From Algoriphagus faecimaris (GTDB lineage Bacteria; Bacteroidota; Bacteroidia; Cytophagales; Cyclobacteriaceae), in the NCBI RefSeq assembly GCF_900101705.1, contig NZ_FNAC01000002.1:1-64000 (forward strand): a stretch of DNA of 64,000 nt, read 5' to 3'. The notes under the pieces are model-generated. The model did not search any database, was not told the DNA's origin, and saw nothing but the letters and a program-made list of their open reading frames with translations. Below, piece by piece: positions 18,994-27,570 of the stretch (its first letter is position 1; every line of letters starts with the position of its first letter). Both the position numbers and the translations under genes were made by a program.

Positions 18994-19850
18994 CCGTTCC
19001 AGGATCCGAATTTTCCATTTTGATAATCTTCGTAGGCCTCACGTATTTGAGCCTCAGAATTCATCACAAAAGGACCTTGAGCCACCACGGGTTCATTAAA
19101 GGGAAGTGCATGTCCCAATATAATAACGGATTCTTCAAGAGCTTCCACCTGTAGCCTTTCTCCGTGATTTTCAAATTCGACAAGATGTCTAAAATCTACT
19201 TCCTTCTCATTGACGGAGACTTTACCTCTGACTACATAGAAAAATATATTTTCGGAAGCAGGTATTTCTTTTTCAAATGCTCCGCCTTTAGCAAGGTAGA
19301 TCGTGCTCATTTGGATAGGGAAAGTCCCTTCAAAGGCTCCTTTTACTCCGTTCCATTCTCCAAAAAGCTGCTGAATCTTGATTTTAGAATCATCCAACTC
19401 GAGCACAGGAATCTCTTCTTTTTGAAGCCCAATATAATTGGGGCTCATCATTTTTTTGGAAGCAGGTAGATTCAACCAAAGTTGTAAAATCTCGAGATCA
19501 CCCCCGGATTTCTTGAATTGATCGCTTGAAACTTCAGCATGAATCAGGCCTTTGCCTGCTGTCATATATTGTACACCTCCTGGACCAATGACAGACTCGT
19601 GACCCGAAGAATCCTTATGCATAATATCCCCTTCGAGTATAAATGTCACGGTTTCCATTCCTCGGTGAGGATGCGGCCCAAAGGGCAAACCACGATTGTT
19701 GGCCGGATAAGTTTGGTATCCATGATGATTGAGAAAAAGAAAGGGATCAATCATTTCAATGCTCCTAGTCGGCATTGGGCTATAGGTGATAAGGTCAGCA
19801 ATAGGTCTATATTCTGAATTGTGTATTTTTTTGATCGCACGCATAGTCAT
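18990..19850 (-). CDS. Pirin family protein
   Basis: A bicupin protein of about 286 residues. The N-terminal cupin has the pirin metal-site block P-H-P-H-R-G-M-E-T-V-T, then G-P-G-G-V-Q-Y-M-T-A-G-K-G-L-I-H-A-E, which carries the other His and Glu ligands. Pirins are Fe-binding proteins; some are quercetin 2,3-dioxygenases, others have regulatory roles, so no substrate is assigned. The frame is open to 19904, but conserved sequence begins at M-T-M-R-A-I (19850; the ATG at 19844 is also possible). An ATGTATATACAT palindrome lies just upstream. Confidence 0.88.
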   Translation of the reverse strand: MTMRAIKKIHNSEYRPIADLITYSPMPTRSIEMIDPFLFLNHHGYQTYPANNRGLPFGPHPHRGMETVTFILEGDIMHKDSSGHESVIGPGGVQYMTAGKGLIHAEVSSDQFKKSGGDLEILQLWLNLPASKKMMSPNYIGLQKEEIPVLELDDSKIKIQQLFGEWNGVKGAFEGTFPIQMSTIYLAKGGAFEKEIPASENIFFYVVRGKVSVNEKEVDFRHLVEFENHGERLQVEALEESVIILGHALPFNEPVVAQGPFVMNSEAQIREAYEDYQNGKFGSWNG

Positions 19851-19863
19851 TATGTTACAATTA

Positions 19864-19875
19864 ATGTATATACAT
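19864..19875. promoter_or_regulatory. palindrome upstream of the pirin gene, candidate operator
   Basis: ATGTATATACAT is a perfect 12-bp palindrome, 14 bp upstream of the chosen pirin start. Position suggests an operator, but short A/T palindromes arise by chance and no regulator is assigned. Confidence 0.25.
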
Positions 19876-19916
19876 GTAATGGTTTTCTTTTCTACATGGT
19901 TCAAAAAATCCTAGAT

Positions 19917-21215
19917 TTAATTCAGCTTTTTATCCAGGGCTAAAATGGTTTTCAAAAGCACATTGGCACCGTTTGCGATTTCCTCCTTGCTGGAATATTC
20001 ATCAGGCGCATGAGAAACTCCATCTTTACTAGGGATGAAGATCATACCCATAGGTGCTATTCTTGCCATTTCTTGAGCATCGTGACCGGCGCCGCTTGGA
20101 AGACTCATCGTACTGAGCCCCAATGCTGTTGCGCTTTCTTTGATGAGTTCCCGAATAGAATCATCTGCCAAAGCCGGCTTTGAGGCTACTTCAATATGTT
20201 TGACAGAAACTTCCACTCCGTAATCTTTTGCAAATGCTTCAGCCTGTAATTCCAAGTTTTCAAAAAGCGACCAAATTTTTTCAGAGGAGAGGTCTCTGAT
20301 TTCTAGGGTTAATTTTACTTCACCGGGTATAACGTTTCCTGCACCTGGTGAGGCTGCTATTTTTCCTACTGTACCGACTTGCCTTCCCTCTGAGGCACGG
20401 ATAGTTTCATTGACTGCTAAAATAAACTTGGCAGCGGGGAGCATTGGGTCTTTTCTCAAGTTCATTGGAGTGGTTCCGGCATGGTTCGCTTTTCCAGTGA
20501 AGGTAAATTCCCACCACTCGATGGCAACAATACCTTCCACAACTCCGATATCCATTTTTTCATTGTAAAGGTTGGCTCCTTGCTCGATATGGAGTTCGAG
20601 AAATGCAGCCAAGTCACCCGGCTGACGAATTATTTCTGAAAGTCGATCGGGATCACCGCCTAATAGGCGTATTCCATCACCTTGACTGATTCCAGCATTA
20701 CTGACAACTTTTAGCGCATCCTCATTAAGCTGTCCGACCAAAGCCCTACTGCCTATTACTCCGCCTTCTTCATTGGTAAAAATGATCACCTCAAGAGGGT
20801 GATCGGTCATCCTTTTTTGCTCGTTTAAGGTTTGAATCACTTCAATAGCACCCAAACTGCCGACAGGTCCATCATAATGTCCTCCATTGGGAACTTCATC
20901 TATATGGGACCCAAAGGCAATCGCTTTTAGGGAAGCGTTTTTACCTGCTCTTTTTCCAATTATATTTCCAGCAAAATCGACACTTACCTCAAGACCTGCC
21001 TCTTTCATCAATCCTTTGATATAGTCCCTAGCAGCCAAATCATGGGTGGAAAATGCCACTCGGTCAGAGCCTCCGGCATCATTCATGCCATACTTGGATA
21101 AAATCATCAGATGCTGATGGAGTCTATCTGCATTAACCGTAATTTTTTGGCTGAAAACAAGAAAAGGGACTTGGAGAAATAAATAGATGAGGATGGAGAA
21201 AAGCGCTTTTTTCAT
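19917..21215 (-). CDS. M20-family amidase/carbamoylase (allantoate amidohydrolase or N-carbamoyl-amino-acid hydrolase type), exported
   Basis: A 432-residue metallo-amidohydrolase of the hydantoinase/carbamoylase group. Metal-ligand blocks are G-S-H-I-D-E-V-P-N-G-G-H-Y-D-G-P-V-G near residue 97, T-N-E-E-G-G near 150 and H-I-E-Q-G-A near 215; P-S-G-A-G-H-D-A-Q near the C-terminus is also typical. An N-terminal hydrophobic segment ending in V-F-S-Q looks like a signal peptide, which is unusual for the mostly cytoplasmic family and points to a periplasmic role. Specific substrate (allantoate, ureidoglycolate, N-carbamoyl amino acid) cannot be set from sequence. The pirin gene follows 66 bp downstream. 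Confidence 0.85.
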   Translation of the reverse strand: MKKALFSILIYLFLQVPFLVFSQKITVNADRLHQHLMILSKYGMNDAGGSDRVAFSTHDLAARDYIKGLMKEAGLEVSVDFAGNIIGKRAGKNASLKAIAFGSHIDEVPNGGHYDGPVGSLGAIEVIQTLNEQKRMTDHPLEVIIFTNEEGGVIGSRALVGQLNEDALKVVSNAGISQGDGIRLLGGDPDRLSEIIRQPGDLAAFLELHIEQGANLYNEKMDIGVVEGIVAIEWWEFTFTGKANHAGTTPMNLRKDPMLPAAKFILAVNETIRASEGRQVGTVGKIAASPGAGNVIPGEVKLTLEIRDLSSEKIWSLFENLELQAEAFAKDYGVEVSVKHIEVASKPALADDSIRELIKESATALGLSTMSLPSGAGHDAQEMARIAPMGMIFIPSKDGVSHAPDEYSSKEEIANGANVLLKTILALDKKLN

Positions 21216-21390
21216 TGGATTGGATTTTTTGATTTCAAGAGCAATATACCGGATAGCCCCTTGTTTGGGAATGCTTGATTCAATCTTTCCCTCTATTTAG
21301 AATTGCTTACTATGGGCTTTTGGGTTATTCAATTTAATTTAAAAAAATAAAGGGAAGTTACCCTTTAGTCTGACTTCTCTTTCGTTAAAT

Positions 21391-21420
21391 AAAAAAAGTC
21401 CCACTTTTTTGCGGGACTTT
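21391..21420 (-). terminator. terminator of the acyl-ACP desaturase gene
   Basis: AAAGTCCC at 21395-21402 pairs with GGGACTTT at 21413-21420. Read on the minus strand the stem is followed by a run of T (A run at 21391-21397), seven bases past the desaturase stop. Confidence 0.85.
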
Positions 21421-21426
21421 AAATTA

Positions 21427-22428
21427 TTATTTCAGCCAAGCTAGCTTGACTTCGTCTGGAGCTTTCATTCGATCTGCTAATCTCATGTATCGATCAGCCA
21501 AATTGGATAAATAATCCTGCGCTTTGGAAGCGATATCATTTAGTCCAGTGACAGCTTCTATTTTCCAATAATCCACCAAATGTTGAATGATACGAGCATA
21601 ATCCCAACCGGTATAAATTCCTACCTTTTGGGTGATTTCGGAGAAGTCCTTATAGAGCGACTCTCTGCTCCCTCCTTCTCCCATCAAGACTGCCGGCATG
21701 ACGATTTGCTTTCTCATCATTTTTTCAAATGCCATCATTGCTCCACTTGGATCAATCTCAAATATTTTTGCCATAAAGCTCTTGTAGGCTTTTTCATGTC
21801 GGGCTTCATCCCCGGCTATGGTCTTACAAATCCTCGAAAGTACGTGGTCACCTGCTTTATCGGCTAGCTTACCCGTGTTCACATGGGATATTTTTGTAGC
21901 TCGCTCTTGAAAAGAAGTATAAATCATGGCTTGATAGGGGTCGGATTCCGATTTGGGATCAAATCCATTGCTTAGCAATCGGTGAATTGTCCGTTCCACG
22001 GCAACCATGTCTACTCTTCCGGTAAGGTAAAGGTATTTATTGAGCAAATCTCCGTGACGATTTTCTTCTGCTGTCCAGGCTTTGGACCAGCGAACCCATC
22101 CGGATGGAGATAAAAGACTTCGCTCATCGTTGATACCTTCTAGCAGATTAAAATAGGTTTGATACGATGGAAGTGCTTCTTCGGTGATCATATTACCTAC
22201 AAGCGAGGTCAGCACAGTATCTGGAATTCCTTCTGCTCTTTTTTGCAATAGTTTCACCTCTTCGAAAACTTCCGGGTTATGAAAGTCTGGAAGGAAGTCA
22301 GAAGGCTGCCAACAAGTATCTGGATCGACCAAAACATTGTCCACTGCATGCCCTACAAAATCATCTAACTGGGAGATGACTTCCATGTTTTTTTCTAGCT
22401 CGTAATTGATTTCTCCTGATTTATTCAT
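21427..22428 (-). CDS. Acyl-ACP desaturase (soluble di-iron, plant stearoyl-ACP desaturase type)
   Basis: A 333-residue di-iron enzyme that should introduce a double bond into acyl-ACP. Iron-ligand motifs are E-E-N-R-H (residues 121-125) and D-E-A-R-H (207-211), with Glu84 and Glu175 in the other two ligand positions (T-E-E-A-L-P and F-Q-E-R-A-T). No membrane segments, as expected for the soluble type. It stands alone, with its own terminator. The 5' region contains a spaced inverted repeat (22579-22592 and 22713-22726) that may be regulatory. Confidence 0.93.
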   Translation of the reverse strand: MNKSGEINYELEKNMEVISQLDDFVGHAVDNVLVDPDTCWQPSDFLPDFHNPEVFEEVKLLQKRAEGIPDTVLTSLVGNMITEEALPSYQTYFNLLEGINDERSLLSPSGWVRWSKAWTAEENRHGDLLNKYLYLTGRVDMVAVERTIHRLLSNGFDPKSESDPYQAMIYTSFQERATKISHVNTGKLADKAGDHVLSRICKTIAGDEARHEKAYKSFMAKIFEIDPSGAMMAFEKMMRKQIVMPAVLMGEGGSRESLYKDFSEITQKVGIYTGWDYARIIQHLVDYWKIEAVTGLNDIASKAQDYLSNLADRYMRLADRMKAPDEVKLAWLK

Positions 22429-22744
22429 GGGTACTTATTTTTTCGAAGTTCCTTGTCCGAGGAACTGAAATGAAACATAAAGATACTGACAATAAAGCAG
22501 AATCCACATTGAAATATTCTATAGACGTTTTCGAATTCCATGAGTGGGCAAAACCGTCTATATTTAACCTCTAAATGAAAAATGAGACTATCACATAGAT
22601 GCAAAATATCACATAAATTAACTTCCTTATGCAAGTCAGGTAGTTGGAATTTTGCAATACTGCCTAACAAAGGCTTTTCCACCTTTTAGTCTGAATTCAG
22701 CCCTTTAATTGAGATAGTCTCATTTTATTGCCTTGTAAGATCTA
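22429..22744. other. 316-bp intergenic region with a spaced 14-bp inverted repeat
   Basis: No convincing gene. AAAATGAGACTATC at 22579-22592 is repeated in inverted orientation at 22713-22726, 120 bp apart. Inside lies a weaker inverted pair around CAGGTAGT and ACTGCCT. It sits between the end of the propeller lipoprotein gene and the start of the desaturase gene, so could be a small inserted element or a large leader structure for the desaturase. Confidence 0.45.
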
Positions 22745-23626
22745 TTAATAGTCAAGCCTGTAAGCTACGACTGTATTTTTAAAGAAGGTGGGCACATAGA
22801 CGACCTTATCTTCTGGATTATATCCAATATCCGCTGTATTTGATTCTTCAGCTTTGGTGTCTAGCATTTTTGTCTGGTTTCCTTCTGATGCAAACCACAC
22901 TTCACCTTGCCAGCGTGAAGCGACAAAGTTGCCATCACCTAGAATCACCAAACCATCGCCTCCTGTCACTTGATCGTTTACAATGGTGGTGCCACCGTCA
23001 GCATTCCATTTTTTCAGACCGCTGGCGTCTAGACCATAAATTGTTCCATCAGACGCAATGGCAATTCCATTGATACTTTCATGGCCTTCTGAAATAGTAG
23101 AGATTTTCCCTTCTGAATAGAGGTGAACCTTACCCGTATTCATGTCTGTAAAGAAGACGTTCCCATCATAAGTAGCCAAATCATTTAAAAATTCGGCACC
23201 CTCTACAGGCCATCGGTTGGTAATAGTAGCAGAGGCAATTTCTATTTCTACCAAGTCGGTAATGTCTGTTACATATAGTTTTCCATTGGCAATCCCCATT
23301 CCCTTAGGAGCATTAAGTCCAGTGACCCAATCTTGGGAAATGATACTCCCATCCTTTCCAATGATGGAGATTGAGCCTTGACCATCTTTTTCAGTAGGGT
23401 CTTGACCTATAATATTGGCAGTGTAAATTGTTCCCGTAGCTTCATCGTAGAGTACCGACTCCACAGTTTCTAGTGTTGCCTCGGTTTCCCAAAGCATAGT
23501 CAAGCTCGGTGTCTTCACTTCTTCTACGGCTACTTCTTTAGTTTCTGTAGATTTTTCGGGTGAGCATTGAGCAAAAAGCAATGCAACTCCCATTCCGTAA
23601 ATAGCTGATTTCAAATAGTTTGTCAT
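22745..23626 (-). CDS. SMP-30/gluconolactonase-like beta-propeller lipoprotein
   Basis: A 293-residue lipoprotein (lipobox F-A-Q-C, Cys21, followed by a Ser/Thr/Glu-rich tether). The body shows recurring propeller strands such as Y-D-E-A-T-G-T-I-Y-T-A-N, G-K-L-Y-V-T-D and G-I-A-I-A-S-D-G-T-I-Y-G-L-D, typical of SMP-30/NHL-type six-bladed propellers. Whether lactonase metal ligands are all present cannot be judged by eye, so it may be a binding protein. Its start is six bases after the upstream esterase gene stop, so the two are surely co-transcribed. Confidence 0.75.
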   Translation of the reverse strand: MTNYLKSAIYGMGVALLFAQCSPEKSTETKEVAVEEVKTPSLTMLWETEATLETVESVLYDEATGTIYTANIIGQDPTEKDGQGSISIIGKDGSIISQDWVTGLNAPKGMGIANGKLYVTDITDLVEIEIASATITNRWPVEGAEFLNDLATYDGNVFFTDMNTGKVHLYSEGKISTISEGHESINGIAIASDGTIYGLDASGLKKWNADGGTTIVNDQVTGGDGLVILGDGNFVASRWQGEVWFASEGNQTKMLDTKAEESNTADIGYNPEDKVVYVPTFFKNTVVAYRLDY

Positions 23627-23632
23627 GATTAG

Positions 23633-25360
23633 TTAATTTTTAATTAAAGTCCAGTTTTTTAAATCAAAGTCCGATGGAGCTGATGCTTCGAATCGTTTTT
23701 GAATTTTGTCCAGATACATGGTATTGTACCTAAGGCGGGTGATGTAATTGGGTAAATCAGGATCTCCATTCCAACAGTGCTCAGCACGGTCTCCATAAGC
23801 AACCTCGCCTGCATAATAAGGGTTTTCGGTTTTTTCCAAAAATTCTTCTGTTAGGTACACAGCGTTGTTGAGATAGTAATTGTCCATATCCCCGCAATAG
23901 ATATGCACTTTTCCTTCTAGTTTTGGCCCGAGCATTTCCCAGTCCCTTTCCATGATGTGGCGAAGGTCGTAATTTTCTTTCCAGTAAGCAGCAACTTCCT
24001 TGTCGATTTCACCTGAATATCTATCCCAGATAGGTCTTGGATAGCCATCTTCTCCCACAGGGGAAAATACGGCCTGCCAAATGTCAAATTGATCTCCAGA
24101 TCGAGACTTTTTCCCTCCTAGAGCTAATTCCCGATGGTTCATGTCTTCTAACATAGCATCTACTTGGCCCAGATAGTTCCGATGTCCCGGCCGAGGGGTC
24201 TTCCGAAAGTGCCCTTCTTGATAATAGGCATTCTCATCTTCATAAATATTGACTAAGGTGTAAGCTCTGAAATCAATGGGGTCCGGACATCCCGCAAAGC
24301 AGCCATTGTATTGGTCGGGGTATTTTACTTGTACTGCCAAAGCCTCCCAGCCACCGGTTGATCCTCCATATAGAAACCTAGACCAACCTTCACCTATACC
24401 CCGAAATTGCTCCTCAATATAAGGGATGAGCTCAAAGGTAATGGCATCTCCATAGGGGCCAAGGTTAGCGGAGTTCACGGCATAGCTATCGTCATAGTAA
24501 GGGTTGGCATGCTGAATCTCTATCACAATGAAGCGCTGGAAATCCGGAGAGATCCATTGCTGATAAAAGTCGTAAGCCTCCTGCTGTTGCATTTTTTCAT
24601 ACCCATAAATCCCGAACCTTGCATTATATTCATTTTCATTCAAATCGGGATCTGGTGGTACTGTCCTAAATCCACCGAAATCGGAAGGGAAGTGCCCGTG
24701 AAAAACCATGAGAGGGTAGTACTGATTTGGGTTTTCCTCAAATCCTTCGGGTAGTAGGACATGGGCTCCAAGGTACATGTCTCTTCCCCAAAACTCGGAA
24801 AGCTTTTCGGACTTGATTTTGATGTGCTTAATATATTCCGTGTCGGCTGGTTCTGTGACTGCGGGAATAAGCTGATCTACAGTTATTTCAAGATTTGATT
24901 CTTTGTTCCAGGTGATTTTTTTGGGCATGCTATAAATATTTTTTGGAGCTCTAGCCCATTGTCTACCTTCCCCCTGATCCATGGGTAGCTTGACAGTATG
25001 GCCGTCAGCTCGTTCAAAAGTTTCATGCTTTTGAATGAATGCCTGCACGGTGTACTCACCTTCAGGGATATCATTTAGAGACTCAATGGGGTACCCAAAG
25101 CTTTCAGTATCAAACTTGATGATTTCCCCACCTTGATAATTTTCGAAGTCCATCCCAAAAACCTGATTTGTCTCCACCCGATCATTGATTCCAAAGCGGG
25201 GTTCAGCCTCATGATTGGTAGAGAAAATCAATAAAAGGCGACCATCTTTCAGGTCTTCTTGGAGAGCATCATCTACAGTGACAGCTATCGATGATTTGAT
25301 TGAAGGTTGGCAGGATGCCAAAAAAACCAAGCTTATAAATAGCACTAGTAACCTTTTCAT
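23633..25360 (-). CDS. Alpha/beta-hydrolase-fold lipoprotein (esterase family)
   Basis: A 575-residue lipoprotein from the chosen start (M-K-R-L-L-V-L, lipobox L-A-S-C). The C-terminal half is an esterase-D-like alpha/beta hydrolase: nucleophile elbow Y-G-G-S-T-G-G-W near residue 330 and an acid/His region ending A-Y-G-D-R-A-E-H-C-W. The first 190 residues form an extra beta domain. A start six codons upstream (25378) would add residues before the signal peptide and is less likely. The gene leads a two-gene operon with a propeller lipoprotein. Substrate unknown; polysaccharide acetyl or feruloyl ester is a possibility by fold only. Confidence 0.78.
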   Translation of the reverse strand: MKRLLVLFISLVFLASCQPSIKSSIAVTVDDALQEDLKDGRLLLIFSTNHEAEPRFGINDRVETNQVFGMDFENYQGGEIIKFDTESFGYPIESLNDIPEGEYTVQAFIQKHETFERADGHTVKLPMDQGEGRQWARAPKNIYSMPKKITWNKESNLEITVDQLIPAVTEPADTEYIKHIKIKSEKLSEFWGRDMYLGAHVLLPEGFEENPNQYYPLMVFHGHFPSDFGGFRTVPPDPDLNENEYNARFGIYGYEKMQQQEAYDFYQQWISPDFQRFIVIEIQHANPYYDDSYAVNSANLGPYGDAITFELIPYIEEQFRGIGEGWSRFLYGGSTGGWEALAVQVKYPDQYNGCFAGCPDPIDFRAYTLVNIYEDENAYYQEGHFRKTPRPGHRNYLGQVDAMLEDMNHRELALGGKKSRSGDQFDIWQAVFSPVGEDGYPRPIWDRYSGEIDKEVAAYWKENYDLRHIMERDWEMLGPKLEGKVHIYCGDMDNYYLNNAVYLTEEFLEKTENPYYAGEVAYGDRAEHCWNGDPDLPNYITRLRYNTMYLDKIQKRFEASAPSDFDLKNWTLIKN

Positions 25361-25532
25361 AGTTTGTAGTTTTATCAAAATGAAATTTACACATAATCCA
25401 TTGTTTATTTGGGAAGTAGATGAAATTTAAACCTTTATTAGACAATTCTTCGGTTTTTATGGCCATTTATGGATAATTCTTCAAATACCCATAGAAAGCT
25501 ATTATCTTGACTTTTCGAACAAAAACCAGATT

Positions 25533-26780
25533 ATGAAAAAATATCTTAGCCTTTTACTAGTTGCAGGTGTCGCGTTTTCCTGTGAAACTAAGGATCAAGA
25601 AATCGACTACACCCAGCTTTCTGACTCTGAGCGACTGGAAGTAGCAACTGAAATCGCCCAATCCACCATCATGGTCGATGGCCATGTGGATTTACCCTAC
25701 CGAATGAAAGTGGGTGGCTTTACTCTTCAACGCGAAATTCTTGATGTTTCCGTCCGCACGCCTGATGGCAACTTTGATTTTCCAAGGTCTAGAGAAGGGG
25801 GCTTGGATGCACCTTTTATGTCCATTTATATTCCTGCTGGAAATCAAGCTATCCCTGGCGCATCTAAGGCTTTGGCGGACTCACTTATCTTAATGACTGA
25901 GCGCTTGGCCACCACTTTTCCGGATAAATTCGCAATGGCTTATAGTCCAGCAGATGTAGAGGTCAATTTTCAAAAAGGTGTAATATCCCTTCCAATGGGA
26001 ATGGAAAACGGGGCTGGAATTGAAGATGATTTGGCCAATGTGGAATATTTTCACGGTAGAGGAATTCGCTACATTACCCTAACACATGGAAAAGACAACC
26101 TAATAGGAGATGCGAGCTATGATACTACCGGGACGCATGGGGGACTGAGTGAGTTTGGAGAAAAAGTAGTCTCAGAAATGAACCGTGTGGGAATCATGGT
26201 GGATCTGAGCCACGTTTCTGATAATACTTTCAGAGATGCTTTGGCTATCACCAAAGTGCCCGTCATCGCCTCTCACTCGTCTGTGAGGAAATTCACGCCG
26301 GGATTTGAGCGAAACATGAGTGATGAGTTGATCAAAGCGATGGCAGATAATGGTGGAGTAATGATGATTAATTTTGGAGGATCCTTCATCGATTCCGCTT
26401 ATGCAGCAGGCTCAGCCAAAGTTAGGGAGCACATTGTCAACTGGCTGGCTGAAAATAACCTCAGCCGAAGAGATTCCGCAGCTCAAGCTTATATCAGTGA
26501 ATATGCAGCGGCTAATAATCCATTCCCAACCGTACAGCGAGTAGCCGACCATGTCGATCATGTGGTGAATTTGGTAGGGATAGATTATGTAGGATTCGGG
26601 TCCGATTTTGATGGGGTAGGAGACTCCTTGCCTACTGGATTGAAGGACGTTTCCATGTTTCCAAACTTGATCGCTGAGCTATTGAAGCGAGGATATTCTC
26701 GAGAAGATATTGAGAAAATTTGCTATAAAAATATTTTCCGAGTTTGGCAGGCTGTGGAGGATTATGCGGCTTCGATGTAG
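25533..26780 (+). CDS. M19 membrane dipeptidase family lipoprotein
   Basis: A 415-residue zinc dipeptidase of the renal dipeptidase (M19) family with a lipoprotein signal (A-F-S-C, Cys17). Ligand motifs are D-G-H-V-D-L-P-Y-R near residue 52 (the H-x-D pair), M-E-N-G-A near 152, V-D-L-S-H-V-S-D near 227 and I-A-S-H-S-S-V-R near 247. The C-terminal G-F-G-S-D-F-D-G-V block is also standard. Likely hydrolyses dipeptides or peptide-like compounds in the periplasm or at the outer membrane. It has its own terminator and diverges from the esterase operon. Confidence 0.92.
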   Translation: MKKYLSLLLVAGVAFSCETKDQEIDYTQLSDSERLEVATEIAQSTIMVDGHVDLPYRMKVGGFTLQREILDVSVRTPDGNFDFPRSREGGLDAPFMSIYIPAGNQAIPGASKALADSLILMTERLATTFPDKFAMAYSPADVEVNFQKGVISLPMGMENGAGIEDDLANVEYFHGRGIRYITLTHGKDNLIGDASYDTTGTHGGLSEFGEKVVSEMNRVGIMVDLSHVSDNTFRDALAITKVPVIASHSSVRKFTPGFERNMSDELIKAMADNGGVMMINFGGSFIDSAYAAGSAKVREHIVNWLAENNLSRRDSAAQAYISEYAAANNPFPTVQRVADHVDHVVNLVGIDYVGFGSDFDGVGDSLPTGLKDVSMFPNLIAELLKRGYSREDIEKICYKNIFRVWQAVEDYAASM

Positions 26781-26804
26781 TAAATAAGATAGAAAATGAA
26801 GATC

Positions 26805-26844
26805 AATAGCCTCATTTTGCCTTTTAGGAGTGAGGCTATTTTTT
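26805..26844 (+). terminator. terminator between the dipeptidase and ORF6N genes
   Basis: A perfect 10-bp stem (26805-26814 with 26831-26840) followed by TTTT on the plus strand. An A run before the left arm is lacking, so it chiefly serves the dipeptidase gene. Confidence 0.8.
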
Positions 26845-26853
26845 AAATCCTAT

Positions 26854-27344
26854 TCAAGTCCTTTTTTCTAGGTTTGGCCGGAGCAGTTCCTCTATCATTT
26901 GATAAATATGTGCAATGTGCTCTTGGTGATCTGAGGAGTTTTTTTCAAGTTCCTTTATTTTTAATGCTAATTCGCCGTAGTTAAGTCCCCATTCTCTTAT
27001 TTTAACGAAGACACGAATGATCGAAATATTAATTTGAATTGCTTGAGGGCTATTTAGTACCGAGAAAAGCATGGAGACTCCCTGTTCAGTGAACACATAG
27101 GGCGGTGTTCGTCTTCCTCCCCAACTTGAAGTCGCATTTTGCGACTTCAAGTTTCTCCACTCTTCTTCATCCAGTTGGAACATAAAATCAACCGGAAAGC
27201 GATCTGAATTCCGCTTTACCTGTTCATTTAACCTCTTTGTGGGGACACCATACATTTCCGCTAGATCACTATCCAGCGTTACTTTTTGGTTTCTGATTTT
27301 GTGAATCAATTGTAAAACCGCTCCTCAGTTAACAGTTCATTCAT
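26854..27344 (-). pseudogene. ORF6N (KilA-N-like) domain protein, probably frameshifted near its start
   Basis: The open part (26854-27309) gives 151 residues with the ORF6N hallmarks V-T-L-D-S-D-L-A-E-M-Y-G-V, L-N-E-Q-V-K-R-N, R-F-P-x-D-F-M-F-Q-L and Y-V-F-T-E-Q-G-V-S-M-L. ORF6N proteins are small DNA-binding-like proteins common in phage and in Bacteroidota. The only start in this frame is a TTG, soon after a stop. In the next frame, from an ATG at 27344, the sequence reads M-N-E-L-L-T-E-E-R-F-Y-N and then stops exactly where the main frame begins, matching the usual N-terminus of the family. One indel near 27309 would join them. Either a real pseudogene or an assembly error. Confidence 0.7.
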
Positions 27345-27570
27345 AACCTGAAAGTTTTATCATATAAACTAAAATACTATATAAATTTCCATTTTTAAAA
27401 ATCCATTCAAATTTCGGACTAAGTTAAATCAAGTCTTTTCCTGCCATATTTTCCTGATTTCTTTTTGAAAGCACTCCTTTTCAGTCATTTTGACCGAGAA
27501 TTACAATTGGATTTTGATTTGCTGAATAGAATTTGGATTCAATTACAAGCAACTAAACCACTATCAATAC

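Noticed and set aside
22425..22682. 85-residue frame upstream of the desaturase gene
   Set aside because: Runs over the inverted repeat, has no homologous look or domain, and overlaps the desaturase start; treated as non-coding.
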